A stretch of 64,000 nt of DNA from Stanieria cyanosphaera PCC 7437 (GTDB lineage: Bacteria; Cyanobacteriota; Cyanobacteriia; Cyanobacteriales; Xenococcaceae): positions 4,236,501-4,300,500 of the forward strand of contig NC_019748.1 of the NCBI RefSeq assembly GCF_000317575.1, written 5' to 3'. The translations under genes were made by a program, and so were the position numbers. Of this stretch, positions 30,151 to 39,629 are shown in pieces. Below the pieces are notes generated by a model, which was given only the letters and a program-made list of their open reading frames with translations, made no database searches and was not told where the DNA came from. Position 1 is the first letter of the stretch; every line of letters begins with the position of its first letter.

Positions 30151-31476
30151 ATGACTATTACCAAACCTAAAATTATTGTTCTTGATGATGACCCAACAGG
30201 TTCTCAAACCGTTCATAGTTGTTTATTATTAATGCGCTGGGATATCGAAACTCTTGGTCAGGGATTAGCTGATCAAGCTCCAATTTGCTTTATTTTGACT
30301 AATACCAGAGCCATGAGTTCAGAACAAGCTAGAGCGGTTACTCAAGAAGTTTGTCAGAATTTAAAAATTGCGATCGCAACCGTTGGAATTAAGGATTTTT
30401 TAATAGTTAGTCGTTCTGATTCTACTCTAAGAGGACATTATCCAATTGAAACTGATGTTATTGCTGAAGAACTAGGCGATTTTGATGCTCATTTTCTTAC
30501 ACCAGCCTTTTTTGAAGGTGGTCGAATTACAATTGATAGCATTCACTATCTGCTAATTGATGGGATCAAAACTCCTGTAGCTCAAACTGAATTTGCTCGC
30601 GATTCTGTGTTTGGCTATCATCACAGTTATTTACCAGATTATGTAGCTGAAAAAACTCAAGGCAAAATTCCTGCTTCAGAGGTTACTAGATTAGTTTTGT
30701 CAGACCTTCGTGGTCATAATCTTGAAGATAAATTACAAAAATTAAATAACAATCAGTGTGTAGTGGTTGATGGAGAAACCCAAGCAGATTTTGACTTGTT
30801 TGCCACTGCCATTTTAAACACCGCAGCTACAGGCAAACGCTATTTATTTCGTTCGGCTGCCAGTTTATTAACTTCCTTAACTCAATTAGGTCAACAACCT
30901 ATTTCTGCCGAGGCGATGGCACAATACAAACCAACTAACCAGCCCGGAGTGGTCTTGGTTGGCTCTCATGTAAGTAAAACTACTCGACAGTTAGAAAAAT
31001 TACTTGCCCAGCCAAACATTAAAGCCATAGAAATCGATGTAATACGCTTACGAGACGAGCCAAGCCAACATAACGTTTTGTTAAGAGAAACTCTCCATTT
31101 AATTGAACAAGCTTTTAAACTGGGTCAGACTCCTGTAGTTTACACTAGCCGACAAGAACTCAGCTTCGATAATATTCAGGCTCGCCTGGACTTTGGCGTT
31201 TTAGTATCATCCTTTTTGATGGATGTAGTTCAAAGACTGCCAAAAGCTCTTAGTTTTTTAATTAGTAAAGGAGGAATTACGTCTAACGATGTACTAAGTA
31301 CGGGTTTAAACTTACAAGCAGCCAGATTGTTGGGTCAAATTCTCCCCGGATGTTCTCTCGTCCGAACTCCTGCAACTCATCCTCGATTTCCTAATTTACC
31401 GGTAGTTTTATTTCCAGGTAATGTCGGTGATGATGAAGGTTTAGTTACAGTGTGGCATCGCTTAAGAAATTCCTAA
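30151..31476 (+). CDS. Four-carbon acid sugar kinase family protein (DUF1537/OtnK-like)
   Basis: A 441-residue cytoplasmic protein. The N-terminal domain starts KIIVLDDDPTGSQTVHSCLLL and contains FLTNTRAMS and RSDSTLRGHYP, the substrate-binding part of the OtnK/DenK kinases that phosphorylate four-carbon sugar acids. The C-terminal nucleotide-binding domain ends LVRTPATHPRFPNLPVVLFPGNVGDDEGL. The GD-GL end differs from the usual G-FG- of characterised enzymes, so the substrate is uncertain. The start is ATG 30151; an in-frame TTG two codons upstream is less likely. Cyanobacteria usually keep this gene apart from the tetronate operon. Confidence 0.85.
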   Translation: MTITKPKIIVLDDDPTGSQTVHSCLLLMRWDIETLGQGLADQAPICFILTNTRAMSSEQARAVTQEVCQNLKIAIATVGIKDFLIVSRSDSTLRGHYPIETDVIAEELGDFDAHFLTPAFFEGGRITIDSIHYLLIDGIKTPVAQTEFARDSVFGYHHSYLPDYVAEKTQGKIPASEVTRLVLSDLRGHNLEDKLQKLNNNQCVVVDGETQADFDLFATAILNTAATGKRYLFRSAASLLTSLTQLGQQPISAEAMAQYKPTNQPGVVLVGSHVSKTTRQLEKLLAQPNIKAIEIDVIRLRDEPSQHNVLLRETLHLIEQAFKLGQTPVVYTSRQELSFDNIQARLDFGVLVSSFLMDVVQRLPKALSFLISKGGITSNDVLSTGLNLQAARLLGQILPGCSLVRTPATHPRFPNLPVVLFPGNVGDDEGLVTVWHRLRNS

Positions 31477-31549
31477 TCATTAAAACTATTTAATTTACGC
31501 TAGGATTAGCTTGAGTAATTAGACCTGCTGGGTCATGTTAGATTTTTAC

Positions 31550-32344
31550 ATGACATTTGATCCGATTTCCTTAGAATTTTCCGAGCCGACTTCTTCCCCT
31601 CCTTTGGTAAATCAGTATGCTCAGGTTTCCCTTAAAAGTGAGGACAACAAACTATTACTGGTTTTGCTCTCAGAAGCACAACTGAGTTCAGAAATACCAT
31701 GGTCTGAAGTCTGGCAAGAATTGAAACACAGCTTACAAGCTAGAGAACAGTCATGGCAACCTGGAACTAAGGTGACTTTAGTTGCTCATGACCGCTTGCT
31801 AGATGCTAGACAATTGCAAACTATTGTAGAAATATTAAACGAGGCTCAACTCGGCATAGACAGAGTTTGTACCAGTCGTCGTCAAACTGCTATAGCTGCT
31901 GCCACCGCAGGATATTCTGTAGAACAAACTACGGTAGAACAATCTTTGAGTCCAAGCTCTGACAATCAAGACCAACTCTTAGCAGAGCCTCTTTATCTCC
32001 AAAATACTGTTCGTTCTGGTATTGAAATTCGTCATCCCGGCACTGTGGTGGTGTTGGGAGATTTAAACCCAGGAGGAAAAATAATTGCAGCAGGAGATAT
32101 TTTTATCTGGGGCAGGCTGAGAGGTGTTGCTCATGCAGGAGCTTTGGGAAATCGACAATGCCGAATTTTGGCATTAAAAATGGAACCTACCCAACTACGA
32201 ATTGCTGATGCAGTCGCTAGATCTCCTAAATTATCTCCCAAGCAGTTAGAACCTGAAGTGGCATATGTCACCGCAACAGGAATTCGTTTAGCTAAAGCAA
32301 TAGATTTTGCCAAGAATTATTCATTGTCTACTCTATCAAGTTAA
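31550..32344 (+). CDS. minC: Septum site-determining protein MinC
   Basis: MinC blocks FtsZ polymerisation away from midcell when recruited by MinD. The protein (264 residues from ATG 31550) has a poorly conserved N-terminal FtsZ-binding domain and a C-terminal beta-helix domain. The latter is recognisable by VRSGIEIRHPGTVVVLGDLN, then PGGKIIAAGDIFIWGRLRGV-AHAG. The N terminus from 31535 (MLDFY) is possible but the first in-frame ATG with better context is 31550. It opens the minCDE cluster, with minD 53 bases downstream. Confidence 0.93.
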   Translation: MTFDPISLEFSEPTSSPPLVNQYAQVSLKSEDNKLLLVLLSEAQLSSEIPWSEVWQELKHSLQAREQSWQPGTKVTLVAHDRLLDARQLQTIVEILNEAQLGIDRVCTSRRQTAIAAATAGYSVEQTTVEQSLSPSSDNQDQLLAEPLYLQNTVRSGIEIRHPGTVVVLGDLNPGGKIIAAGDIFIWGRLRGVAHAGALGNRQCRILALKMEPTQLRIADAVARSPKLSPKQLEPEVAYVTATGIRLAKAIDFAKNYSLSTLSS

Positions 32345-32397
32345 AGTATTGGCTGAGTCTCATTATTATTAATCTGAATTACATTAAGAAAAAATCT

Positions 32398-33195
32398 ATG
32401 AGTCGCACAATTGTAGTTACCTCTGGAAAAGGGGGAGTGGGTAAAACCACTGTTACTTCCAATTTAGGAGCAGCAATAGCTCAATTAGGGCGTAAGGTAG
32501 CTTTAATCGATGCTGACTTTGGTCTAAGAAATTTAGATCTTTTGCTTGGTTTAGAAGAAAGAGTGGTTTATACTGCCTTAGATGTGTTGGCAGGAGAATG
32601 TCGTCTCGCTCAAGCGTTGGTTAAAGATAAACGTCTCAAAGATTTAGTTTTACTACCGGCTGCACAAAACCGTAATAAAGAGTCAGTGCAACCAGAACAA
32701 ATGCAAAAGATCGCAAGCTCCCTGGCTAAAGGTTACGATTATATTATCGTTGATTGTCCAGCAGGAATTGAACTGGGCTTTCGTAATGCGATCGCTGCTG
32801 CTGAGGAGGCTTTAATTGTCACAACTCCAGAAGTGGCTGCTGTTCGTGATGCTGACCGTGTAATTGGTTTATTGGAGGCTGAAGGAATTCACAATATCAA
32901 TCTCATTGTCAATCGAGTTAGACCTGCAATGGTTCAAACAAATAAGATGATGAGTGTTGAAGATGTGCTAGAACTTCTTGGTATTCCTTTAATTGGGGTA
33001 GTTCCCGATGACGAACGAGTGATCGTGGCTACTAATAAAGGAGAACCTCTAGTGTTAGGCGATGTTTCTGCTTTACCTGCTTTGGCTTTTAATAATATTG
33101 CCCGTCGTTTAGAAGGGGAAAAAGTACCTTTTCTCGATCTAATGGCGGTTAATGACAACTTAATCAATCGTCTACGCAAGATGTTTGGTGGCTAA
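32398..33195 (+). CDS. minD: Septum site-determining ATPase MinD
   Basis: MinD is a membrane-binding ATPase that carries MinC and oscillates with MinE. The deviant Walker A SGKGGVGKTTVTSNLG is at residues 9-24. Switch and Walker B segments are LIDADFGLRNLDLLLG and YIIVDCPAGIELGF. The C-terminal amphipathic membrane-targeting helix is NDNLINRLRKMFGG. At 265 residues it is full length. It is the second gene of minCDE. Confidence 0.97.
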   Translation: MSRTIVVTSGKGGVGKTTVTSNLGAAIAQLGRKVALIDADFGLRNLDLLLGLEERVVYTALDVLAGECRLAQALVKDKRLKDLVLLPAAQNRNKESVQPEQMQKIASSLAKGYDYIIVDCPAGIELGFRNAIAAAEEALIVTTPEVAAVRDADRVIGLLEAEGIHNINLIVNRVRPAMVQTNKMMSVEDVLELLGIPLIGVVPDDERVIVATNKGEPLVLGDVSALPALAFNNIARRLEGEKVPFLDLMAVNDNLINRLRKMFGG

Positions 33196-33291
33196 CAGTT
33201 TTCGCCTATTTTATAGCGGTCGTGTAAGCGAAGGAAGGGCAACAGGAGTCTAAACATTGTCTCTTTCAATCAACTTAACCTGGATTTTATT

Positions 33292-33618
33292 ATGAGCGAA
33301 CTATTAGAAATGTTGTTTTCTTGGAATAATAATGGCAATAGTAGAGCGCAAGCTAAACGTCGTTTACAGTTGGTTATCGCCCACGACAGGGCAACTCTTA
33401 GCCCAGAAATGATGGAAGAGATGCGCAGGGAAATTTTAGAAGTAGTAGCTCGCTACGTTGAAGTAGACCAAGGAGAAATGCGATTTTCTTTGGAAAATAA
33501 TCAACGGATTACTGCTTTGATTGCTAATTTACCAATTCGTCAAATTAAAAGAGGTAGAAAAACACCAACAACGCCTGTACTTGAGGAAAATGAAATAGCA
33601 TTAGAGGAAGAAAATTAA
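33292..33618 (+). CDS. minE: Cell division topological specificity factor MinE
   Basis: MinE stimulates MinD ATPase and drives Min dynamics. The 108-residue protein has the N-terminal anti-MinCD and linker region ([33 protein letters not shown]) and the dimerising topological domain ([33 protein letters not shown]). The acidic C-terminal extension after about residue 85 is typical of cyanobacteria. It is the third gene of minCDE. Confidence 0.96.
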   Translation: MSELLEMLFSWNNNGNSRAQAKRRLQLVIAHDRATLSPEMMEEMRREILEVVARYVEVDQGEMRFSLENNQRITALIANLPIRQIKRGRKTPTTPVLEENEIALEEEN

Positions 33619-33670
33619 ATTAGAATTGAGATCTAATTGAAATTTTTTGAACGAAACAATCTTCTCAACC

Positions 33671-33883
33671 ATGAAAACAACTAATCTTTTCCCTTTTACT
33701 CTTAATCTTGGTCTGAGTTTGGCTACTTGTCCTTTTGTCTTGGGTTGTCTAATTTTACAGTCTCTGACTCAGAACGCGGTCGAATTTGGTCAAATAAGTG
33801 AAGAAATTTTAAGAGGAATTCGTCTACCCGTATTAAAATTTACCGAAAACTCCATTGAAGTAGATGAGATGATCAATTATTAG
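33671..33883 (+). CDS. Small hypothetical membrane or secreted protein
   Basis: A 70-residue frame from ATG 33671: MKTTNLFPFTLNLGLSLATCPFVLGCLILQSLTQ, then an acidic half ending VDEMINY. The N-terminal hydrophobic stretch with two cysteines (ATC, LGC) could be a membrane anchor or lipobox-like segment. The function is unknown. It lies 53 bases after minE on the same strand and may be co-transcribed. A TTG at 33647 would extend it by eight residues. Confidence 0.5.
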   Translation: MKTTNLFPFTLNLGLSLATCPFVLGCLILQSLTQNAVEFGQISEEILRGIRLPVLKFTENSIEVDEMINY

Positions 33884-33960
33884 TTTAATAATTTCCAAAA
33901 TTGTTAGTAGTTATCATAATCTCTAATATTATTAACATTATACTCTCCAATATATAATTT

Positions 33961-33977
33961 AAGCCTAGAAGGCTTTT
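33961..33977 (+). terminator. Short hairpin after the minCDE region
   Basis: AAGCC (33961-33965) pairs with GGCTT (33971-33975) around TAGAA, followed by two further T residues. This is a weak intrinsic terminator between the min cluster and ppc. Confidence 0.4.
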
Positions 33978-34066
33978 CATGGGTCTGTGTTCGACAAGAC
34001 ATTTTTTGGTAGTCCTGTTGACCTAGAGTCATATGTTTAAAACGTTAATAATTGCCAGAGGTTAAT

Positions 34067-37000
34067 ATGAGCTCGCTTCTCCAATCTTCTTCGTCAGAAG
34101 TTACTAACATTTCAGCCGCTCATCTACTACTCCATGGTCGACTTAAGCTAGTAGAAGATTTGTGGGAGTCAGTCTTGCGCTCCGAATGTGGACAGGAGAT
34201 GGTCGAACTACTCAAAAAAATGCGCGGTCTGTCTTCTCCTGAAGGACAAGCGACTGAGTTACCTGAATCGTCCGTACTTGAGCTAGTAGAAAAACTTAAT
34301 TTGAATGATGCAATTCAAGCTTCTCGTGCTTTAGCTCTTTATTTTCAATTAATCAATATTGTTGAACAGCATTACGAACAAAAGGGACAAAAAGTTGCCA
34401 GAAGAGTCACAATTGAACAGTTAAAGCAAAATCAAAATGGCAATGGTGAGAGTAAAGCAAACGGCAATGGCAATGGCAATGGCAATGGTACTCTTTCTCA
34501 AGTTACTGCTTCTCCCATTCCTGGTGTAAATCTACTTGAAGATAGTTGGTCTCAACCAGAGCATCATTCAAATAAAGCAGGGACATTTCACTGGTTGTTT
34601 CCCTATTTGCAAAAACTTAATATGCCTCCTCGGGTCATACAAAGACTATTAGATCAATTAGATATTCGTTTAGTTTTTACTGCTCACCCTACTGAAATAG
34701 TTCGTCATACCATTCGTAAAAAACAACGACGCATCTCTCGAATTCTAGAAAAATTGGATTTAGCTGAAGAAGCTTTGCGCGAAATTAGTTTGACTAATTC
34801 TTGGGAAGCTGAAGAAGCAACTAATCAATTAATGGAAGAAATTCGATTGTGGTGGCGTACTGATGAATTGCATCAATTCAAACCGAAAGTAATTGACGAA
34901 GTAGATTATGCTCTTCATTATTTCCAAGAAGTTTTATTTGATGTTGTCCCACAGCTTTCTGTTCGCCTAAAACAAGCTCTTCGTAGTACTTTTCCTTGGC
35001 TGAGTCCACCACGCAATAATTTTTGTTATTTTGGTTCTTGGGTAGGAGCTGATCGCGATGGCAATCCTTTTGTAACACCACAAGTTACTTGGGAAACAGC
35101 TTGTTATCAAAGAAGTTTAGTTTTAGATCGTTATATTCATTCGGTAGAACAACTGCGAGAATTATTAAGTTTGTCTCTTCACTGGAGTAACGTATTACCA
35201 GATTTACTCGATTCTTTAGAAAAAGACCGACTGCAAATTCCTGAAATTTATGAACAATTAGCTATTCGTTATCGTCAAGAACCCTATCGTCTCAAATTAA
35301 CTTATATCGAACAGCGATTAAAAAATACTCGCGATCGCAACTTAGCATTATCTCGTGCCGATGTTACTCAAAATATTACAGAATTAGCTAACAATATTTA
35401 TAGATCGGGAGAAGAGTTTCTCGCAGAATTACAACTAATTCAAAAGAGTTTGGCAGAAACAAAATTACACTGTCGCGAACTGGATAATTTAATTTGTCAG
35501 GTAGAAGTTTATGGCTTTTATTTAGCTCAGTTAGATTTTCGCCAAGAATCTTCTCGTCATGCCGAAGCGATTGAAGAAATTGCCGAATATCTCAATATTT
35601 TACCTAAACCTTACAGTCAACTCTCAGAAACAGAAAAAACGACTTGGTTAATTGAGGAATTAAAAACTCGTCGTCCTCTAATTCCAGCAGAAATGCCTTT
35701 TTCGGAAACAACTTGCGAAACAATCAAAACTCTGCGGATGTTACGACAATTACAGCAAGAGTTTGGTGTAGGCATTTGTCAAACTTATATTATCAGCATG
35801 ACTAATCATGTTAGTGATGTGTTGGAAGTCATGTTGTTAGCACAAGAAGCAGGATTATACGACCCTGCTACAAGTCAGATTACCCTAAGAATTGTGCCTT
35901 TATTTGAAACTGTAGATGACCTCAAACGTGCGCCAGAGGTAATGAGAGCTTTATTTGAACTGCCTTTATATCGAGCAGCTTTAGCAGGAGGATACCACTG
36001 CTTAACCAACTCTGAAGGCAAACTCGTTGAAGCAAAATTATGCCGACCTACTCTTGAACCGACTAATTTACAAGAGGTAATGTTGGGTTACTCCGATAGT
36101 AATAAAGATTCGGGGTTTTTGAGTAGTAATTGGGAAATTCATAAAGCACAAAAAAGTTTACAAAAAGTTGCTTCTGAATATGGGGTTTCTTTACGACTTT
36201 TCCATGGTCGTGGTGGTTCTGTAGGTCGTGGCGGTGGTCCTGCTTATGCTGCAATCTTGGCACAACCAACTGATACGATCAAAGGCAGAATCAAAATTAC
36301 TGAACAAGGAGAGGTTTTAGCTTCTAAGTATTCTTTACCAGAATTAGCTCTATATAATTTAGAAACTATTACTACTGCGGTAATTCAATCTAGCTTGCTT
36401 GGAAGTGGTTTTGATCGGGTTGAACCTTGGAATGAAATCATGGAAGAGTTGGCAACTCGTTCTCGGAGTGCTTATCGTTCGCTAGTTTACGAACAGCCAG
36501 ATTTTGTTGATTTCTTTATGTCTGTCACGCCAATTGAGGTCATTAGTCAATTACAGATTGGTTCACGTCCTTCTAAACGTCCTCCTGGTAATCTTAAGAC
36601 AGATAATCAGGAACAAGCTAAGAAAAGAAATATAAGTAGTTTGAGAGCAATTCCTTGGGTATTTAGTTGGACGCAAAGTCGTTTTCTCCTGCCTGCTTGG
36701 TATGGAGTTGGTACAGCACTACAAGAATTTCTCGAACAAGAACCTGAGAAGAATTTGAATCTGTTGCGCTATTTTTACTTTAAGTGGCCTTTCTTTAAAA
36801 TGGTTATTTCTAAAGTAGAAATGACTTTAGCAAAAGTTGACTTACAAATCGCTGAACATTATGTAAGAGAACTTTCTAAACCAGAAGATTTAGATCGTTT
36901 TGAACGATTGTTTGAGCAAATTGCCCAAGAATATTATTTGACGAAACAATTGGTTTTGACAGTTAATGGTCAAACTAAACTGTTGGATAATGATCCAGAA

Positions 37001-37192
37001 TTACAACGTTCAGTTCAATTGCGAAATGGTACAATTGTTCCTCTTGGTTTCTTACAGGTTTCTTTAATCAAAAGACTACGGCAATATGAAGAATCCAATG
37101 TAGTTCACTTCCGCTTTAGTAAGGAAGAGTTACTCAGAGGTGCAATGTTGACGATCAATGGAATTGCTGCGGGAATGCGTAATACCGGTTGA
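34067..37192 (+). CDS. ppc: Phosphoenolpyruvate carboxylase
   Basis: PEPC adds bicarbonate to phosphoenolpyruvate to give oxaloacetate, feeding the TCA cycle and amino acid synthesis. The 1041-residue protein has the catalytic histidine in [13 protein letters not shown], the second signature in [16 protein letters not shown], and the glycine-rich loop [18 protein letters not shown]. It ends in the conserved [11 protein letters not shown]. Near residue 125-145 there is a low-complexity Asn-Gly run encoded by AATGGC repeats (about 34436-34490), a short species-specific linker. ATG 34067 follows CCAGAGG; a TTG at 34052 is less likely. Confidence 0.97.
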   Translation: MSSLLQSSSSEVTNISAAHLLLHGRLKLVEDLWESVLRSECGQEMVELLKKMRGLSSPEGQATELPESSVLELVEKLNLNDAIQASRALALYFQLINIVEQHYEQKGQKVARRVTIEQLKQNQNGNGESKANGNGNGNGNGTLSQVTASPIPGVNLLEDSWSQPEHHSNKAGTFHWLFPYLQKLNMPPRVIQRLLDQLDIRLVFTAHPTEIVRHTIRKKQRRISRILEKLDLAEEALREISLTNSWEAEEATNQLMEEIRLWWRTDELHQFKPKVIDEVDYALHYFQEVLFDVVPQLSVRLKQALRSTFPWLSPPRNNFCYFGSWVGADRDGNPFVTPQVTWETACYQRSLVLDRYIHSVEQLRELLSLSLHWSNVLPDLLDSLEKDRLQIPEIYEQLAIRYRQEPYRLKLTYIEQRLKNTRDRNLALSRADVTQNITELANNIYRSGEEFLAELQLIQKSLAETKLHCRELDNLICQVEVYGFYLAQLDFRQESSRHAEAIEEIAEYLNILPKPYSQLSETEKTTWLIEELKTRRPLIPAEMPFSETTCETIKTLRMLRQLQQEFGVGICQTYIISMTNHVSDVLEVMLLAQEAGLYDPATSQITLRIVPLFETVDDLKRAPEVMRALFELPLYRAALAGGYHCLTNSEGKLVEAKLCRPTLEPTNLQEVMLGYSDSNKDSGFLSSNWEIHKAQKSLQKVASEYGVSLRLFHGRGGSVGRGGGPAYAAILAQPTDTIKGRIKITEQGEVLASKYSLPELALYNLETITTAVIQSSLLGSGFDRVEPWNEIMEELATRSRSAYRSLVYEQPDFVDFFMSVTPIEVISQLQIGSRPSKRPPGNLKTDNQEQAKKRNISSLRAIPWVFSWTQSRFLLPAWYGVGTALQEFLEQEPEKNLNLLRYFYFKWPFFKMVISKVEMTLAKVDLQIAEHYVRELSKPEDLDRFERLFEQIAQEYYLTKQLVLTVNGQTKLLDNDPELQRSVQLRNGTIVPLGFLQVSLIKRLRQYEESNVVHFRFSKEELLRGAMLTINGIAAGMRNTG

Positions 37193-37202
37193 TGATTGTC
37201 TA

Positions 37203-37222
37203 GGGCGGACTGTGGTTCGCCC
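37203..37222. terminator. Hairpin between convergent ppc and DUF4278 genes
   Basis: GGGCGGAC (37203-37210) pairs with GTTCGCCC (37215-37222) with one G-T wobble, loop TGTG. It stands 10 bases after the ppc stop in the short gap to a convergent gene and could stop transcripts from both sides. The GGGCG...CGCCC word is also a common cyanobacterial intergenic repeat. Confidence 0.5.
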
Positions 37223-37251
37223 CGATCAAGATTATTCGTTTTAAGCCTATG

Positions 37252-37719
37252 CTATGATTTTGGTGAATCAGGTTGAGTGGTGACACTATTGCCTCGATAT
37301 TTAAGCTCGCTTTTGGGTTTAGCAGGAGAATTAGCGGGTACACTTTTGATCCAAGTAATTCCGCGATACTTTCTGACGGTAGTATTATCTACATTTTGTG
37401 CTTCTGAAGTTGTTTTTTGATAGCTAACTCCACGATATTTGCGCTGGCTATTATTCTCTTGAGAAGACTGTTGAGTTTGCTCTAGTTCAGATATTTCTAA
37501 GTTAAATTTATTTTCGTTTCTTTGCCAGAGTTGTTTAGCACCTACCATCACAATTAACAAAATTAATAGTTGAATTTGCCAAGGAGCTATGATGATACTG
37601 GCAAATAAGCTAACAATACTGATTGTGGTTGTAAGGTAAGCTATCTCTGTATCGGCAGATTGGGAAATATAACCAGCTACTAAACCTAGAAGCAAAGGAA
37701 TTAAAAATAGCAAATGCAT
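37252..37719 (-). CDS. Membrane protein with DUF4278-like KYRG motifs
   Basis: A 155-residue protein. Two or three hydrophobic segments occupy the N-terminal 65 residues (LLFLIPLLLGLVAGYIS, then ISIVSLFASIIIAPWQIQLLILLIVMV). The soluble C-terminal half carries three copies of the KYRG motif (RKYRGVSYQK, RKYRGITWIK, LKYRGNSV), the mark of DUF4278, a short cyanobacterial motif usually near a membrane protein end. The function is unknown. It is convergent with ppc. Confidence 0.7.
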   Translation of the reverse strand: MHLLFLIPLLLGLVAGYISQSADTEIAYLTTTISIVSLFASIIIAPWQIQLLILLIVMVGAKQLWQRNENKFNLEISELEQTQQSSQENNSQRKYRGVSYQKTTSEAQNVDNTTVRKYRGITWIKSVPANSPAKPKSELKYRGNSVTTQPDSPKS

Positions 37720-38151
37720 TATAGTTACCTCATTTAACTATTAACTTTTAATTTATGCTTAGTGGGGAGGAAAATAAACTACTGAAAGCAATAATTTACT
37801 TAAACCGCGATCGCTCTTACGGTCGAAAATGCAAATAAAGATTAAAAAATTAGCACGACTCATCAGAGTATCAGCATAGGGTGATGAGCAAGATTGAAAT
37901 GTAGCAAGTTTTACTAGTTGGTTGTTCTATAGTATTACAAAGAAACGTTAAGACATTATATTGACAGCCCTTACAAAGTTTTGGTTTCCTAACTCTATAC
38001 TTTTGTACAGACGTAAAATGTTGCGGTGAGACTCTGCGACACGCCAGTCGCTCCACTTGGGGATACCCCAAGACCGCGCTGGCTCACCTGCGGGCGCAAA
38101 GGAACGCTCACCAAGACACATCTCTACCAATAACTGGTAACTGATAACTGT
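37720..38151. repeat. Intergenic region with a GC-rich dispersed repeat
   Basis: No credible gene. About 38020-38115 is much richer in GC than its surroundings and contains the palindrome CTTGGGG/CCCCAAG (38056-38072) inside a segment like the GCGACACGCCAGTCGCTCC...CAAGACCGCGCTGGC repeats scattered in cyanobacterial genomes. A short TAACTGGTAACTGATAACTG heptamer-type repeat follows at about 38130-38150. Both lie directly downstream of ureD. Confidence 0.55.
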
Positions 38152-39006
38152 TTACAATTGCCACACTCTGGGTTTGATAGCAGGAAGTTGCCATATTTCG
38201 CTTCTGAGTATTTGCCAAACTTGACTCAACCATTCTTTTGCTTCAGTAGTAGAATAACCGCGATAGCGACATAACAAACCTGACATCAACTCTGTGACTC
38301 CAAACTCTCCCTTATTTTCCCTTGTTTTTCTTAAATTATTAATTTTCTCCAGAATTTCTTTGTCAACTGGTTTGCCCAAATAACTAAAAGTCCCGATGAC
38401 GGGTTTTCCTGCTAAACCATTAATACTATTAATTAATTCTGCTTCTCCTGGTAACCATTGTCTGTCAATCCAAAGGAGTCGATTGTTTTGCCATACTTCT
38501 GTATAGGAACGCCATTCGCCTGCTATAAACTGTTCACCTCTGGCAGAACGTCCAAAACGGTTAATTTCCCAACCAATCCAATTTGCTCCTGGAGCTAATT
38601 GTATCCGTAAATCTTGCCGATAAATTGCACCAGAAAAAACAATATTTTCTTGAGGTAAATATTCTAAAGTAGCACCAGGTTCGATCTCAATTGTTAAGAT
38701 TTGTTTGGCTTCTCGTCCATTACTACGATAAATCTTACTAGCTGCTGCAGTAGTAATTAAGCTATGGGCATTGGGTTGAACCTGAATTTTTTGACTCAAG
38801 CGATCGCCTCCAACTATACCTCCAGCAGTATGTAAAATTACGCTATGGCAGATTTGTTGTCCTTCTGGATAAAAGGGACTTTGCAATTTTAGAGGTGCTT
38901 GGTGAAAAGAATGAAGAATTTTGGTTTTTCCTTCATAATGAGCATAAACTAATTCAAGACTACCGTACCATCCTGCATCTGGTTGTGTTGTTGTTGTTTC
39001 TGGCAC
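38152..39006 (-). CDS. ureD: Urease accessory protein UreD
   Basis: UreD (UreH) is the chaperone that, with UreF and UreG, loads nickel into urease. The 284-residue protein has the family landmarks HTAGGIVGGDRLSQ, ITTAAASKIYRSNG, LEYLPQENIVFSGA and WEINRFGRSARGE. No other urease gene is next to it in this window, so the ure genes are split. No frame damage is seen. Confidence 0.95.
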   Translation of the reverse strand: MPETTTTQPDAGWYGSLELVYAHYEGKTKILHSFHQAPLKLQSPFYPEGQQICHSVILHTAGGIVGGDRLSQKIQVQPNAHSLITTAAASKIYRSNGREAKQILTIEIEPGATLEYLPQENIVFSGAIYRQDLRIQLAPGANWIGWEINRFGRSARGEQFIAGEWRSYTEVWQNNRLLWIDRQWLPGEAELINSINGLAGKPVIGTFSYLGKPVDKEILEKINNLRKTRENKGEFGVTELMSGLLCRYRGYSTTEAKEWLSQVWQILRSEIWQLPAIKPRVWQL

Positions 39007-39161
39007 TAAAAATCCTCAAATTTATGATTTATTTAAATAAAAGATCGGTAAAATCACGGCAATAACCTTTCTTTTTGGTAAATTTTCTGAAAAATAGTTG
39101 ATTGATTCAGTAGCATTCTCACCAATAGAGATTTATAGTAGAAGTTATCAAATTTAATTTC

Positions 39162-39208
39162 ACTCACGCGAGACACTGTGGTTAAATGTACGGGGCGTGC
39201 GCGTGAGT
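39162..39208. other. Isolated GC-rich hairpin in the 340-base gap upstream of ureD
   Basis: ACTCACGCG (39162-39170) and CGCGTGAGT (39200-39208) pair perfectly over 9 bp around a 29-base loop with GGGGCGTG. The region 39007-39346 holds no gene apart from the small one starting at 39347. The hairpin stands out by base composition and could be a repeat remnant or a small RNA element. Confidence 0.35.
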
Positions 39209-39346
39209 CTGATACAAATCAAAACAGGTTAGTCGATTCTTACTGGGCATAACTTAAAAAATGTTTTTAATTGCTGAATAATTTTGGCGATTGTTATTAG
39301 TTGTGGTTGAGGAGTTGTGCTGTAGATTAGTTAGGCAAAAACTGTT

Positions 39347-39520
39347 ATGAGCTATTATGATTTTGAACATTTTTGGTCATCTCATGAATTATGTCAAAGT
39401 CAACAAAATTTAAACCCTAAAGAGAGTTTATTGGATACTATTGTTGGTTTATTTAATCAAATTTATAGAGAATTGTTTCCTCGTCAAACTGTTCAATCAG
39501 ATAAACAAAATAAAGACTGA
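39347..39520 (+). CDS. Small hypothetical protein (57 residues)
   Basis: ATG 39347 opens a 57-residue frame starting MSYYDFEHFWSSHELCQSQQ, then NLNPKESLLDTIVGLFNQIY, ending in a Gln/Lys/Asp-rich tail. The amphipathic second half and sensible codon use suggest a real gene. I do not recognise the family. It is convergent with dnaG, with about 110 bases between. Confidence 0.45.
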   Translation: MSYYDFEHFWSSHELCQSQQNLNPKESLLDTIVGLFNQIYRELFPRQTVQSDKQNKD

Positions 39521-39629
39521 GTGTACAGACGTAACATGTTACCTCTCTACCGATAACTGCTCACTAATCATGGTGTAACTTCTGAGTTCGAGAATTACTA
39601 CTATTATTAGTAGTCTTAGTTTAATTATT

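Noticed and set aside
37871-38130. Minus-strand frames between DUF4278 and ureD genes
   Set aside because: They run through a GC-rich dispersed repeat; translations look like repeat-derived peptides rather than a protein.
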